Shown here piece after piece: positions 51,284 to 61,798 of a DNA stretch of 64,000 bases; within the stretch, counting starts at the first letter, position 1, and every line of letters starts with the position of its first letter. The position numbers and the translations under genes are program-made. The notes beneath the pieces were generated by a model, which worked only from the letters and a program-made list of their open reading frames with translations, was not told the DNA's origin and did no database searches. The DNA is from Bacteroidota bacterium (lineage in GTDB: Bacteria; Bacteroidota; Bacteroidia; Flavobacteriales; Flavobacteriaceae): NCBI GenBank assembly GCA_022562895.1, contig JADFOK010000003.1, forward strand, positions 1 to 64,000. Reading direction: 5' to 3'.

Positions 51284-54200
51284 TTATACCTTATTTATAA
51301 CAATATCCTTGTTGATACTATAGATAAGGATTTTTTCTGAAATATTATATCCCATCTCTTCTAAAGCCAATGCATAACCATTAATTTGAGCATGGTGTTT
51401 CGTGCTAGGAGCCCCCGTTTTATAATCTATTACCGTTACCGAATTATCTTTATTAAAATTTAATCGGTCAGGTCTAAGAATTGTACCTGCTGAAGTTATG
51501 ATATCTTTTTCATTTATTACTTTTTCTGAAAACTCAAAAAAACGACTAAGCTCTGGATGTGTTACAATTGTTGAAACGGTTTCCTTTAAGGACTGTAATA
51601 CTTCCAAAGGAATTACCCCACTATTTATCAAATCCTCAAAAACAAAGTCTACATCTTCTTTATATTTAATCATTTCCATGGTGTCATGCAATAAAGTTCC
51701 TGTAAAAAGTGCTTTTTCAGCATCGGTTTCCCAAACCGAGGCTTCGGTTGTTACAATGTTGATATTATGTTTTAGTGGAGAAGTCGAAATAAAATTAGGG
51801 ATAAAGGACTTTTTTTTTGAAGATTTTTTTTCAAAAGATAACTTTATTGGAGAACCAAACTCGTAGGTATCCTTTGTTTTATTCCATTGTCCTATACTCT
51901 TCAAGAACCCTACAAATAAATGATTATAACTTGTTGGATAATTGTCTTTCATTTCTTTAGGCTTTTCTGCGTAAATATATAATTGTTCAATAGCTCTGGT
52001 TAGTGTTACATACAGAAGATTAAAGTTGTCTAATTCTAATGTATTTCTTCGTTTTTGATAGATTTCTTCACCAAACGCACCATATTTTTCTACATCTTTG
52101 TTGAAATTAATAAGGGTTTCTTCAAAACCACTTTGGTCATTGGTAACAGGAAACCAAGCTTTAGCTTCAATTTCTTTGTATATATTAAGATCTGCATATG
52201 GGAAAAGTACTATAGGAAACTCCAATCCTTTTGCTTTATGAATAGTCATAAGTTGTATTCCCTTTTTGCCACCACTTATAGGGATACTAGAATTTTCTTT
52301 TTGAGCTTCCCATTCTTCCAGAAATAATATCTTGCTGGTTTTGGGCTGTTGTTCGAACTCAAAAACAATATCCATAAATTCAAACAAATAAGCATCTGCT
52401 TTTAGGTCTAATTTAAATTTCCTTATGCAATATTCACAACTTTGATAAAGAGGAACAGATTGCATAATTGAAATATCAAAATCGATTCCATAAAAGTTTA
52501 AAAGTTGGGAAAAATCTTTTGTTGAAATGGTTAAGAATTTATTGAAAAAAGTGTGTTTTTCTTCTTTTATAGAGAAGTGTTGGTGTAAAAAGTTAAGTAG
52601 ATTAATTTTTATTTCTTCATTTTCGGGATACAAGCTTAATGTCAACGAATCGACAAGAACTTGTACCAATGACGAATGTTTAAGCAATAGTGTTTCTGAT
52701 GAAATTATAGAAATTCCTTGTTCCAGTAAATAAGCCCCTAAAACTATCCCGTCCTTTCTTTTACGTGTTAAAATACAGATCTCAGATTCTTCATACCCTC
52801 TTTCTTTTAAGTTAACTATGGTTTGGAAAATATGCTTAGCATATAATTCATCTTTCTCTACTTTGTTTTGTGATTCTATAAACTTGAAATGTACGTAGCC
52901 CCCTTTCTTTTTGTTTGCTTGTTGCCTATTTCCCAACCCATATAATTCTTTATGAACAGGGTCACCAAAATAACTAGCTATGAAAGTGAAAAAATCATTA
53001 TTGAACTTAATAATTTCATCATAACTTCTATAATTTTTTGGTAATTGGCGAATGTCTTTATCTATAGAGAAAGGATTATCATCGTTACATAAACCTATAA
53101 ATTGTTCAGGTAATCCACCACGCCATCTATAAATAGATTGCTTAGCATCTCCCACCAGTAAAAGACTTCCGGTTTCTTCGTTTTGGAATTGTTGTGAAAG
53201 AGCATTGTCTATTAACGGTTTCAAATTGTCCCATTGTAAAAGAGATGTATCTTGAAATTCATCGATAAAAAAATGACGATAACGTTCGCCCATTCGTTCA
53301 TAAATAAAAGGAACAGGTTGATCTTTAATCTCATTATTGATAAGGGAATTAAATTCTGATATGGGTAACACATTTTTTTCTTCCTTAATAATATCTATTT
53401 CAGCATTCACAAGATTTATTACCGAAAGAGGGATAATATTTTTAAGCATTGAATTAAGCAACAATATTTGTGGCACAAGTTCTTTAGTCTCTTCAAAATT
53501 TGAAATAAATACAGGTGTTATTTCATCAATAATAATAGCAATTTCTGGGGTATCTTTTTTTACTCTTCCAGGATATAAGGGTTTATTATTCATGTCCTCT
53601 TGCCATTTTAATCCAAATGTTACATTAAAGGATCCGGCTTTTAACTTTAAAAAATAATTCGGTAAAAATTTGCTGCTAAAATCATTATATTGTAATCCCG
53701 ATTCTTCAATGAGTTGTAGGGTATTTGCGGCAATATTTTGTATTTTTTCTGAAAGAAATTTCTTTTTATAAAGTATTTCATGTTTGAAAGTTGTAAAATC
53801 CTTCAGTGTTTTCTCTTTCAGTTTTGCAATATGTATGGCATCGTTTTCATTAAATAATAAACCAGCCGTTTTTACAATATCTTTAGATATGTCCCAGGAT
53901 TTATCATCATCTGTTTTTTCCAGGGCAAAGTCTAATAAAACTTTTGTGGTATTTGGATCTTCTCCCGCTTTACTAATAAGTTGATCAACTGCTTCGGAAA
54001 CTAATTTAGAAGTATCCAAGCACACTTCAAAATTACCTGAGAGTTTTAAATCTCTTGCAAAAGCACGAATGAGACGATGGTTAAAATGATCTATGGTTTC
54101 AATATTTAAGTTTGAATAATGATGTAGTAAATGTTTTACTATTTTTTTGGATTGTGTTTGTATTTGAATTGAAGTCAGTCCGGTTTCACCTGCTATTTGA

Positions 54201-54439
54201 GTTGCCATTTCTGATGGATTTTCAATAGCATCGGGTTGAGAAAAAAGCACAAGATTGTCTATGATGCGTTGTTTCATTTCGGTAACGGCCTTGTTTGTAA
54301 ATGTGATAGCAAGAAGATGTTTGTAATACCCTTCTTTTTTTGAATTGAGGATTATTTTAAGATACTCTTTAACGAGAGTATAAGTTTTTCCACTTCCAGC
54401 AGCGGCATCATAGATAATAAAAGGGCTAGTTTTTTTCAA
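51284..54439 (-). CDS. AddA-like UvrD-family helicase/nuclease
   Basis: 1051 residues. SF1A motifs: [20 protein letters not shown] (Walker A), [16 protein letters not shown] (Ia), [20 protein letters not shown] (II), [18 protein letters not shown] (III), [17 protein letters not shown] (V) and [18 protein letters not shown] (VI). C-terminal RecB-like nuclease with [20 protein letters not shown]. Pairs with the 45760-48480 gene as an AddAB-type DNA end-processing enzyme. Only 25 bp upstream of kbl in the same direction. Confidence 0.9.
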   Translation of the reverse strand: MKKTSPFIIYDAAAGSGKTYTLVKEYLKIILNSKKEGYYKHLLAITFTNKAVTEMKQRIIDNLVLFSQPDAIENPSEMATQIAGETGLTSIQIQTQSKKIVKHLLHHYSNLNIETIDHFNHRLIRAFARDLKLSGNFEVCLDTSKLVSEAVDQLISKAGEDPNTTKVLLDFALEKTDDDKSWDISKDIVKTAGLLFNENDAIHIAKLKEKTLKDFTTFKHEILYKKKFLSEKIQNIAANTLQLIEESGLQYNDFSSKFLPNYFLKLKAGSFNVTFGLKWQEDMNNKPLYPGRVKKDTPEIAIIIDEITPVFISNFEETKELVPQILLLNSMLKNIIPLSVINLVNAEIDIIKEEKNVLPISEFNSLINNEIKDQPVPFIYERMGERYRHFFIDEFQDTSLLQWDNLKPLIDNALSQQFQNEETGSLLLVGDAKQSIYRWRGGLPEQFIGLCNDDNPFSIDKDIRQLPKNYRSYDEIIKFNNDFFTFIASYFGDPVHKELYGLGNRQQANKKKGGYVHFKFIESQNKVEKDELYAKHIFQTIVNLKERGYEESEICILTRKRKDGIVLGAYLLEQGISIISSETLLLKHSSLVQVLVDSLTLSLYPENEEIKINLLNFLHQHFSIKEEKHTFFNKFLTISTKDFSQLLNFYGIDFDISIMQSVPLYQSCEYCIRKFKLDLKADAYLFEFMDIVFEFEQQPKTSKILFLEEWEAQKENSSIPISGGKKGIQLMTIHKAKGLEFPIVLFPYADLNIYKEIEAKAWFPVTNDQSGFEETLINFNKDVEKYGAFGEEIYQKRRNTLELDNFNLLYVTLTRAIEQLYIYAEKPKEMKDNYPTSYNHLFVGFLKSIGQWNKTKDTYEFGSPIKLSFEKKSSKKKSFIPNFISTSPLKHNINIVTTEASVWETDAEKALFTGTLLHDTMEMIKYKEDVDFVFEDLINSGVIPLEVLQSLKETVSTIVTHPELSRFFEFSEKVINEKDIITSAGTILRPDRLNFNKDNSVTVIDYKTGAPSTKHHAQINGYALALEEMGYNISEKILIYSINKDIVINKV

Positions 54440-54559
54440 ATAAACTTTTTTACTAAGATAACCAAAAGCAAGATTTTTCCAGGTCCCATTATTAGAAAAA
54501 TTTATACTGTTATAAAAAATCTTATAAACCCTCCCTTATTATATGATGTTATTAATACG

Positions 54560-54567
54560 TACTTTTG
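54560..54567 (+). promoter_or_regulatory. -7 element of the superoxide dismutase promoter
   Basis: TACTTTTG fits TANNTTTG, 35 bp before the start codon at 54602. Confidence 0.5.
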
Positions 54568-54601
54568 ATATAAAGTAAATATTAATCATAAATTTATAGC
54601 T

Positions 54602-55210
54602 ATGTCTTTTGAATTACCACAATTAAAATATGCTCACGATGCTTTAGAACCTCATATTGATAACCGTACAATGGAGATACACCACGGTAAGCATCATCAA
54701 GCGTACACAGATAATCTTAACAATGCAATTGAAGGGACTAATCTGGAAAACGAAAACATTGAAACTATTTTAAGATCTTTAGACATGAACAATAAAGCCC
54801 TTAGAAACAATGGAGGGGGCTATTTTAATCATTGTTTGTTTTGGGAGGTTATGTCGCCTAATGGGGGAGGAATGCCAGCCGGAGATTTAGCAGACGCAAT
54901 AAATAGTTCATTTGGTGATTATGATGCCTTTAAAGAAAAGTTTTCTAATGCTGCTAAAACGCAGTTTGGATCCGGTTGGGCGTGGCTTTGTGTTCATAAA
55001 GGAGGGAAACTCGATGTATGTTCTACACCTAATCAGGACAATTCTTTAATGCCAGACGTAGGTTGTGGGGGATTTCCAATTTTAGGTTTAGATGTTTGGG
55101 AACATGCTTATTACTTAAATTACCAAAACCGAAGACCCGATTATGTTAGCGCATTCTTTAATGTGATAGATTGGGAAGAAGTATCTTCGCGGTATAAAAA
55201 TAATAAATAA
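54602..55210 (+). CDS. sodA: Iron/manganese superoxide dismutase
   Basis: 202 residues. Metal ligands H27 region [30 protein letters not shown], Asp and His in [35 protein letters not shown] is typical. Whether iron or manganese is used cannot be told by reading alone (sodA vs sodB). Cytoplasmic, no signal peptide. Monocistronic. Confidence 0.95.
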   Translation: MSFELPQLKYAHDALEPHIDNRTMEIHHGKHHQAYTDNLNNAIEGTNLENENIETILRSLDMNNKALRNNGGGYFNHCLFWEVMSPNGGGMPAGDLADAINSSFGDYDAFKEKFSNAAKTQFGSGWAWLCVHKGGKLDVCSTPNQDNSLMPDVGCGGFPILGLDVWEHAYYLNYQNRRPDYVSAFFNVIDWEEVSSRYKNNK

Positions 55211-55311
55211 ATTACTTAAGTGATTATTAAACATCACTGAAAATGTTGTGGTTAACAATTGATAGAATGTTTCTAATTGTCAATAAAGAATTAAAAGAAT
55301 AGACTATAAAA

Positions 55312-55398
55312 TAAAAAAAGGTAAACGAGAGTTTACCTTTTTTTGCCCCAAATCTACCATGAACTTAACCTACTTATGCTATGGTATATTCAAATATA
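55312..55398 (-). ncRNA. Putative small RNA gene, tandem copy 1
   Basis: On the minus strand: a -7 element TATATTTG (complement of 55391-55398), then a predicted ~70-nt RNA that begins ATACCATAGCATAAGTAGG, forms a TACCAT/ATGGTA stem, passes GATTTGGGGC and ends in a strong terminator hairpin GGTAAAC-TCTC-GTTTACC with T7 (55312-55343). No frame of useful length. Copy 2 at 55523-55606 is nearly identical. Promoter, stem and terminator are all in the same direction. Confidence 0.55.
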
Positions 55399-55522
55399 AA
55401 GGATTAATTAATTTCTGAAATAAGATTTTAGACCAACTGCCCCTTTATTCGTTAAAAAGCAAGTATTTTTTAAGAAAACTGAAAAATATAATAGAAATAG
55501 TGTGATTTGTATTATTAAACAA

Positions 55523-55606
55523 GAAAAAAGGTAAACAAGAGTTTACCTTTTTGCCCCAAATCTACCATGAACTTAACCTACTTATGCTATGGTATATTCA
55601 AATATA
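55523..55606 (-). ncRNA. Putative small RNA gene, tandem copy 2
   Basis: Same unit: -7 TATATTTG (complement of 55599-55606), TACCAT/ATGGTA stem, GATTTGGGGC and terminator GGTAAAC-TCTT-GTTTACC. It differs from copy 1 by one loop base and two fewer bases in the T/A run. Both copies end before the purF stop and run away from sodA. Confidence 0.55.
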
Positions 55607-55854
55607 ACTTTTTAAATGACACAAAAGCAAGTCTTTTCCTACTTTTAGACAAAAAGTATATTAATCTCGTTAAAACTCCCTGTTATTTTTTTTATAATAA
55701 TATTTTAACATAAAACGTAAAAATAAACAGAAATTAAAGTGACAAAATCTACCAATTAAGACTATCAAAGGGAATTAACATTATTGATTAATTCTCCTCC
55801 ATTTAACCATATAATATTATTGTAACAGAACAAGTCTTTTTTATTGAGGGTAAA
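55607..55854. other. AT-rich spacer between small RNA copy 2 and purF
   Basis: No gene or clear structure seen; it holds the upstream region of copy 2. Confidence 0.4.
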
Positions 55855-57753
55855 TTAATAAGCTCTCTCCGGGTTACCTTCGAAAAAATTAATATAGGCT
55901 TTATTCACTACCCGATTACCTCCAGGTGTGGGATAATTACCGGTAAAATACCAATCCCCTAAATTTTTTGGACAGGCTTTATGTAAATCTTTTACCGATT
56001 GGAATATTACTTTCACTTTAGTTTTTATAGTTTCGTTACTTATTAACTCAGCAATCTGGTTTGATATGTCTTCATCTGTGAAAGGAGCATATAATTCTTT
56101 TACAAAGTTGATTTGCTCATTATCATTAAGTTTCTCTTGAGCTTTGCATTTATGATAAATTTCTTCAATTATTCTTTCATTTCCATTTTCTTTTTGAAGT
56201 GCTAATGCAGCCTGGAATGCAACCAAATCTTCTAAGCGAGCCATATCAATACCATAACAATCCGGATAACGAATTTGAGGTGCTGAAGAGACTACAACAA
56301 TTTGTTTAGGATGCAAACGATCTAACATTTTAAGGATACTCTTTTTTAAAGTAGTACCTCGCACAATACTATCGTCTATAATCACCAAATCATCTTCGGG
56401 TTTTATAACACCATATGTTACATCATAAATGTGTGCAACTAAGTCATCACGGCTACTTTCCTCTGTAATGAAAGTTCGAAGTTTTACATCTTTAATGACA
56501 ATTTTTTCGATTCTAATTTTACGGTCTTGTATCTCATAAAGTCGGGATAGTGATAAGTTCTCTTTTTCTTTTAATATGGCTTCATTTTTTTGTTTGTTTA
56601 GTTCATCTTGTGCAGCTTCTATCATGCCATAAAAAGAAGTTTCAGCTGTGTTAGGGATATATGAAAAGATCGTATTTTCTGTATCATAGTTTATTGCCTC
56701 TAATACCTTTGGCATCAACAATCGCCCTAATTCCTTGCGTTCTTGATATATTTCTACATCACTTCCACGCGAAAAATAAATACGCTCAAACGAACATGAT
56801 TTTTTTTCAAGAGGTTCAAGAATTTTTGTGACAGACAAATAACCGGATTTTCTTAATAGTAATGCATGGCCAGGATCTAATTCCTTAACATCTTCAAAAG
56901 AAACATTGAAAACGGTTTGAATGACGGGCCTTTCAGAAGCAACTACAACAACCTCATTATCTTTATAATAAAATGCGGGTCGAATACCGGCTGGATCTCT
57001 AAAAACAAAAGAGTCCCCATGACCTAACATCCCAGCTATTACATAACCGCCATCCCAGTCTTTTGAAGATTTTCTTAAAATCTTGGCTAAATTGAGATTT
57101 TCAATAATATAAGGAGAAGCTTCAACTTTACTCATTCCTGCTGCTTTCGCTTTTTTATAGAGTTTTCTGACAGCATCATCAAGAAAATGGCCAATCTTTT
57201 CCATAACAGTAATTGTATCCGCCTTTTCCTTTGGGTGCATCCCAAGTTCAATTAAATTTTCAAATAATTGTGAGGTATTGGTCATATTAAAATTGCCAGC
57301 AATAATAAGATTTCTATGCATCCAATTATTTTGACGAAGAAAGGGGTGCACATTTTCAACATTATTACCGCCATAAGTTCCGTACCTCACATGTCCCAAT
57401 AACAATTCTCCTAAATAAGGGATGTTCTTTTTTTGTGCGGCAACATCATTTTTGTATTCGGGATGTACATTGAACTCTTCATTAATTCGATTGTTAATCT
57501 GCGAAAAAATATCTTGTATGGGTTGTGCCGCGTTAGAACGTACTCTACTTATGTATCGCTCACCTGGCGAAACATTGAGTTTTATGCTGGCAAATCCTGC
57601 ACCGTCTTGTCCACGATTATGCTGTTTCTCCATCATTAAGTACATTTTATTTATTCCATAAAAAGCAGTACCATATTTATCTTTATAGTAATCTAACGGT
57701 TTGAGGAGTCGTATTAGGGCAATTCCACATTCGTGTTTTAATGCATCGCTCAT
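55855..57753 (-). CDS. purF: Amidophosphoribosyltransferase, long Bacteroidota form
   Basis: 632 residues. A short propeptide MSDALKHE precedes C9, the N-terminal nucleophile of class II glutamine amidotransferases (CGIALIRL); HNRGQDGAG and LGHVRYGTYGGNNVENVHPF follow. The PRPP-binding loop is VIIDDSIVRGTTLKKSIL. Usual PurF has ~480-510 residues; this long version (inserts in both halves and a C-terminal end PGGNRVVNKAYINFFEG) is usual in Bacteroidota. First step of purine synthesis. Downstream of the PfkB gene in the same direction only after a terminator (57785), so separately transcribed. Confidence 0.93.
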   Translation of the reverse strand: MSDALKHECGIALIRLLKPLDYYKDKYGTAFYGINKMYLMMEKQHNRGQDGAGFASIKLNVSPGERYISRVRSNAAQPIQDIFSQINNRINEEFNVHPEYKNDVAAQKKNIPYLGELLLGHVRYGTYGGNNVENVHPFLRQNNWMHRNLIIAGNFNMTNTSQLFENLIELGMHPKEKADTITVMEKIGHFLDDAVRKLYKKAKAAGMSKVEASPYIIENLNLAKILRKSSKDWDGGYVIAGMLGHGDSFVFRDPAGIRPAFYYKDNEVVVVASERPVIQTVFNVSFEDVKELDPGHALLLRKSGYLSVTKILEPLEKKSCSFERIYFSRGSDVEIYQERKELGRLLMPKVLEAINYDTENTIFSYIPNTAETSFYGMIEAAQDELNKQKNEAILKEKENLSLSRLYEIQDRKIRIEKIVIKDVKLRTFITEESSRDDLVAHIYDVTYGVIKPEDDLVIIDDSIVRGTTLKKSILKMLDRLHPKQIVVVSSAPQIRYPDCYGIDMARLEDLVAFQAALALQKENGNERIIEEIYHKCKAQEKLNDNEQINFVKELYAPFTDEDISNQIAELISNETIKTKVKVIFQSVKDLHKACPKNLGDWYFTGNYPTPGGNRVVNKAYINFFEGNPERAY

Positions 57754-57784
57754 AATTTTTCAGCAAAAGGTAAATATAAAAAAA

Positions 57785-57802
57785 GCCCTGATTTTTCAGG
57801 GC
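57785..57802 (-). terminator. Terminator after the PfkB kinase gene
   Basis: GCCCTG-ATTTTT-CAGGGC; on the minus strand it is followed by a T8 run and begins 7 bp after the stop codon. Confidence 0.85.
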
Positions 57803-57808
57803 GTATTG

Positions 57809-58735
57809 TTAGGTTAATTCTATATCAAATTGAGTTAAATTTTTAAACTGTTGCAAGCGTTGATGAATTTCCGTCTTAGTGAGTTCCAACATGCGTTCTG
57901 TTCCAAATTTTTCTACACAAAAAGATGCTAATGAAGCCCCGTAAATCACGGCTTTTTTAAGGCTATCGTAACTATAATCTTCAGTTTTTGTGAGATATCC
58001 AGAAAGACCACCTGCAAATGTATCTCCGGCACCTGTAGGATCGAACACTACTTCCAATGGTAATGCCGGTGCATAAAAAACCTCATCATCACAGAATAAT
58101 AATGCCCCATGTTCTCCTTTTTTAATTACCACATATTTTGGCCCCATCGTCATAATCTTTTTGGCTGCAACTACTAGGGAATATTCGCCAGTTAGTTGCC
58201 TTGCTTCTTCATCATTAATTGTAATAACATCTATCTTAGCAATGACCTGTAATAATTCTTCAAGAGCGTTGTTCATCCAAAAATTCATAGTGTCAAGAAT
58301 GATGAGTTTTGGTTTTTTTACCATTTGGTCAATTACACTTTGCTGTATTGACGGATGAAGGTTTCCTAACATTATAACTTGGGCATCCTTATATTCCTCA
58401 GGAACCTTTGGATTAAAATCTGCTAATACATTGAGTTCTGTTACTAAAGTATCACGGGTATTCATGTCATTATTGTACCGGCCGCTCCAGAAAAAAGTTT
58501 TTCCGTCTTCAACTATTTCTATACCCGACACATCAAGACCTCTTTCTTGTAACATAGAGATATATTCATTTGGAAAATCGCCCCCCACCACCGATACAAT
58601 AGCTCCTTCTATGTTAAATTGAGAAGCGGCCAAACCTATGTAGGTAGCAGCACCACCAAGAATTTTATCTGTTTTTCCAAAAGGTGTTTCAATGGCATCA
58701 AAAGCTACAGTACCTACAATAACAAGCTTACTCAT
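57809..58735 (-). CDS. PfkB family carbohydrate/nucleoside kinase
   Basis: 308 residues. KILGGAATYIGLAASQFNIE gives the N-terminal substrate-binding GG motif, ITINDEEARQLTGE the mid motif and FDPTGAGDTFAGGLSGYL the C-terminal anion hole with the catalytic Asp. Substrate not clear: such genes next to purF in Bacteroidota are often annotated sugar kinase or adenosine-kinase-like. Its position beside purF suggests ribose- or nucleoside-related activity (inference only). Confidence 0.9.
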   Translation of the reverse strand: MSKLVIVGTVAFDAIETPFGKTDKILGGAATYIGLAASQFNIEGAIVSVVGGDFPNEYISMLQERGLDVSGIEIVEDGKTFFWSGRYNNDMNTRDTLVTELNVLADFNPKVPEEYKDAQVIMLGNLHPSIQQSVIDQMVKKPKLIILDTMNFWMNNALEELLQVIAKIDVITINDEEARQLTGEYSLVVAAKKIMTMGPKYVVIKKGEHGALLFCDDEVFYAPALPLEVVFDPTGAGDTFAGGLSGYLTKTEDYSYDSLKKAVIYGASLASFCVEKFGTERMLELTKTEIHQRLQQFKNLTQFDIELT

Positions 58736-58815
58736 GAAGGAGTTTTAATTGAAAGGGCAAATATAATGTTTTTTGTATACCCTAACCTCTCTTATTAGCA
58801 GGAAAAATAGAGAGT

Positions 58816-59451
58816 TTATTTTCTTCCGAAATCTGCAGGAATTTCACCCCAAGCCTTTGTTTCCCATTTTAGTATTTTTGTTTTGTAATGGGTTTTTTTA
58901 AGCCAGTTTTCGGCGCGTGTAATTAGCTCAAAAAGTATTTTGTTTTTCGAATTGTATATTAATTTGGTATTGCATTTTTTCCTTTTAACCCACCCCATTG
59001 CAATTTTAGAATCACTATAGAGGTCACGTCTACTTTTTTTCTGATTTAAATATGCGAGTCCGTGTACAAGAGCAAGAAATTCTCCAACATTATTTGTGCC
59101 TTTTAAAAACGGGCCTTGATGAAATAGTTGTTTATGGGTTTGTGTATCGACACCCCTATATTCCATTTTCCCTGGATTACCACTTGAAGCTGCATCTACC
59201 GAGATCGAATATAAATTAGGTTCTCCAATTTTTATCAATTCTTTTTTTGTAAACTTTTTCTTTTTGGTGTTTATTCCTTTATAATCTGCATATTCTTTAT
59301 TATAAGCTTTCCTGGCTTCTTCAATAGAGAAAAAGGATTTATATTGAGCTCCTTTTACGCCATTTATGGCTGCCTTGCAATCTTCCCAAGATGGAAATAT
59401 TCCCGTTCGGCGTCCGTACCATACCACGTAGAATTTTTGCTTTTTTGCCAT
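58816..59451 (-). CDS. rnhA: Ribonuclease H with N-terminal viroplasmin (HBD) domain
   Basis: 211 residues. N-terminal hybrid-binding domain KFYVVWYGRRTGIFPSWEDC at 5-50, as in eukaryotic RNase H1 and viroplasmin; C-terminal RNase HI: ISVDAASSGNPGKMEYRGVD (first Asp), GTNNVGEFLALVHGL (Glu), LYSDSKIAMGWVKRKK (second Asp). Removes RNA from RNA-DNA hybrids. Same strand as purN and the PfkB gene. Confidence 0.95.
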   Translation of the reverse strand: MAKKQKFYVVWYGRRTGIFPSWEDCKAAINGVKGAQYKSFFSIEEARKAYNKEYADYKGINTKKKKFTKKELIKIGEPNLYSISVDAASSGNPGKMEYRGVDTQTHKQLFHQGPFLKGTNNVGEFLALVHGLAYLNQKKSRRDLYSDSKIAMGWVKRKKCNTKLIYNSKNKILFELITRAENWLKKTHYKTKILKWETKAWGEIPADFGRK

Positions 59452-59519
59452 TTAATATAATTAATTTTCACTTATGAAAGAGCTTGTCTAAATTATAAAT
59501 TTTATCTGAAAAATTCTCC

Positions 59520-60110
59520 TCAATTCATCATAGAAAGTGGGATGTCTGAAAACAAAACTCTTTCAATTATCTTTGGGAAATATTTATATTCTAATTTATG
59601 AACTTTACTAGCAACTGTTTCGGGGGTATCCCCCTCTGTTAAAAATACACTTTTCTGAAAAATTATCGCACCCTCATCATAATTTTCATTCACATAGTGT
59701 ATAGTAATACCGGTTTCGGCCTCATTATTCGCCAATACCGATTCGTGAACAAAACTTCCATACATACCTTTTCCGCCATATTTTGGTAATAGAGCAGGGT
59801 GAATATTTATTACTTTGTTAGGATATACTTGTAGGATATTTTCCGGGAATTTCAATAAAAATCCTGCAAGAACAATAAGATCTGGCATTTCTTTTTTTAA
59901 TACATCAAGAACTTTATTACTGGTACAAAGATCTGCCTTTGTAAAGCTTAAAAAAGGGATATTCAGCGTGTTAGCACGCTCTAAAACTTTAGCATCTTCT
60001 TTGTTTGAAAGTACAAGAACAACCTTTGCAATTTTATTTTGTTGAAAATACTCTATAATATTTTGAGTATTAGTTCCACTACCTGAAGCAAAAATAATTA
60101 TACGCTTCAT
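59520..60110 (-). CDS. purN: Phosphoribosylglycinamide formyltransferase
   Basis: 196 residues. IIFASGSGTNTQNIIEYF (phosphate-binding), PDLIVLAGFLLKFPENIL, and the catalytic NIHPALLPKYGGKGMYG with Asn, His; Asp in YDEGAIIFQKSV. Third step of purine synthesis using 10-formyl-THF. Divergent from acpP, 180 bp apart. Confidence 0.96.
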   Translation of the reverse strand: MKRIIIFASGSGTNTQNIIEYFQQNKIAKVVLVLSNKEDAKVLERANTLNIPFLSFTKADLCTSNKVLDVLKKEMPDLIVLAGFLLKFPENILQVYPNKVINIHPALLPKYGGKGMYGSFVHESVLANNEAETGITIHYVNENYDEGAIIFQKSVFLTEGDTPETVASKVHKLEYKYFPKIIERVLFSDIPLSMMN

Positions 60111-60250
60111 ATTAAGAATACATTAAATGGTTTATAAGTTATATATAAATTAATTCACAAAAGTAAGGTAAAAGAGGATTTACTTTCTCCAAAAAGATTA
60201 ATTTAGATTCACATTTTATAATTAATAGGGTATTTTAAATTAAAATATTT

Positions 60251-60258
60251 TATTTTTG
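60251..60258 (+). promoter_or_regulatory. -7 element of the acpP-fabF operon
   Basis: TATTTTTG fits TANNTTTG, 32 bp before the acpP start codon. Confidence 0.6.
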
Positions 60259-60290
60259 CCAATTATAATTAAACTAAAAAAATAAGAATT

Positions 60291-60524
60291 ATGTCAGACA
60301 TTGCATCAAGAGTAAAAGCGATTATCGTAGACAAATTAGGTGTAGACGAAAACGAAGTTGTAACCGAAGCTAGTTTCACTAATGACTTAGGAGCCGACTC
60401 ATTAGATACGGTTGAACTTATAATGGAATTTGAAAAAGAATTTGATATTCAAATTCCTGATGATCAAGCTGAAAACATTGCCACAGTAGGTCAAGCAATA
60501 TCATACATTGAAGCAGCAAAATAA
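60291..60524 (+). CDS. acpP: Acyl carrier protein
   Basis: 77 residues, very acidic. The 4'-phosphopantetheine site is S37 in [18 protein letters not shown]. Carries acyl chains in fatty-acid synthesis. 12 bp upstream of fabF; one operon, as in most bacteria. Confidence 0.99.
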   Translation: MSDIASRVKAIIVDKLGVDENEVVTEASFTNDLGADSLDTVELIMEFEKEFDIQIPDDQAENIATVGQAISYIEAAK

Positions 60525-60536
60525 AACTACTTCTTA

Positions 60537-61790
60537 ATGGAACTTAAGCGAGTTGTAGTTACAGGATTAGGCGCACTTACCCCTATTGGAAATAATACTG
60601 AAGATTATTGGAACCATTTAATTGATGGTAAAAGTGGATGTGCTCTTATTACCTATTTTGATACTGAAAAGTTTAAAACAAAATTCGCTTGTGAAATCAA
60701 AAATTTCGACCCCCTAGATCATTTTAATAGGAAAGAAGCTCGCAAACTTGACCGCTTTGCACAATACGCACTTGTTTCTTCTCAAGAAGCAATAGAAGAT
60801 GCGAAAATTAATCTCGATGAAGTTGATAAATTTAGAGTTGGTGTAATTTGGGGTGCAGGCATCGGGGGATTAGAGACTTTTCAAAATGAGGTGATAAATT
60901 TTACAGAAGGGGACGGAACACCGCGTTTCAATCCCTTCTTTATTCCCAAAATGATAGCCGATATTGCTCCGGCAAATATATCTATTAAATACGGCTTTAT
61001 GGGTCCCAATTATACAACAGTATCTGCATGTGCTTCAGCTGCCAATGCAATGATCGATGCATTGAATTACATTAGATTAGGGTACTGTGATATTATAGTC
61101 ACAGGAGGAAGTGAAGCTGCTGTTACCATGGCGGGTATCGGAGGGTTTAATGCTATGCATGCTTTATCTACTCGAAACGAAAGTTACGAAACAGCCTCAA
61201 GACCATTTGATGCTACTCGTGATGGTTTTGTTCTTGGGGAAGGTGCGGGAGCACTTATTCTAGAAGAATATGAACATGCCTTAAAACGAGGAGCAAAATT
61301 TTATGCGGAGGTTGTGGGTGGAGGTTTGTCAAGTGATGCTTATCATATGACAGCTCCACATCCAGATGGTATAGGTGTTGAGAAAGTAATGCTTAATTGT
61401 TTACAGGATGCTGGAATAAGTCCAGATCAAGTAGATGCTATCAATACACATGGAACAGCAACCCCATTAGGAGATGTAGCTGAACTAAAGGCTATAACTA
61501 AGGTTTTTGGAGAACATTCCAAAAATATAAACATCAATTCTACTAAATCTATGACGGGTCATTTACTTGGAGCCGCAGGAGCTATTGAGGCAATTGCTTC
61601 AATTTTAGCTATGCAAAATAGTATAGTTCCCCCTACTATTAATCATAAAACCGTTGATGAAAATATAGATATTTCATTAAACCTTACTTTAAACAAAGCT
61701 CAAAAACGTGATTTAAATATTGTTATGAGCAACACTTTTGGTTTTGGCGGACATAATGCTTGTGTTCTATTTAAAAAAATGGAAGTATAA
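60537..61790 (+). CDS. fabF: 3-oxoacyl-ACP synthase II
   Basis: 417 residues. Cys-His-His triad: C165 in TVSACASAANAMID, His in INTHGTATPLGDVAE, His in STKSMTGHLLGAAGAIEA. Elongates fatty acids by condensing acyl-ACP with malonyl-ACP. Between acpP and rnc, the order common in Bacteroidota. Confidence 0.98.
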   Translation: MELKRVVVTGLGALTPIGNNTEDYWNHLIDGKSGCALITYFDTEKFKTKFACEIKNFDPLDHFNRKEARKLDRFAQYALVSSQEAIEDAKINLDEVDKFRVGVIWGAGIGGLETFQNEVINFTEGDGTPRFNPFFIPKMIADIAPANISIKYGFMGPNYTTVSACASAANAMIDALNYIRLGYCDIIVTGGSEAAVTMAGIGGFNAMHALSTRNESYETASRPFDATRDGFVLGEGAGALILEEYEHALKRGAKFYAEVVGGGLSSDAYHMTAPHPDGIGVEKVMLNCLQDAGISPDQVDAINTHGTATPLGDVAELKAITKVFGEHSKNININSTKSMTGHLLGAAGAIEAIASILAMQNSIVPPTINHKTVDENIDISLNLTLNKAQKRDLNIVMSNTFGFGGHNACVLFKKMEV

Positions 61791-61798
61791 TCATATAA

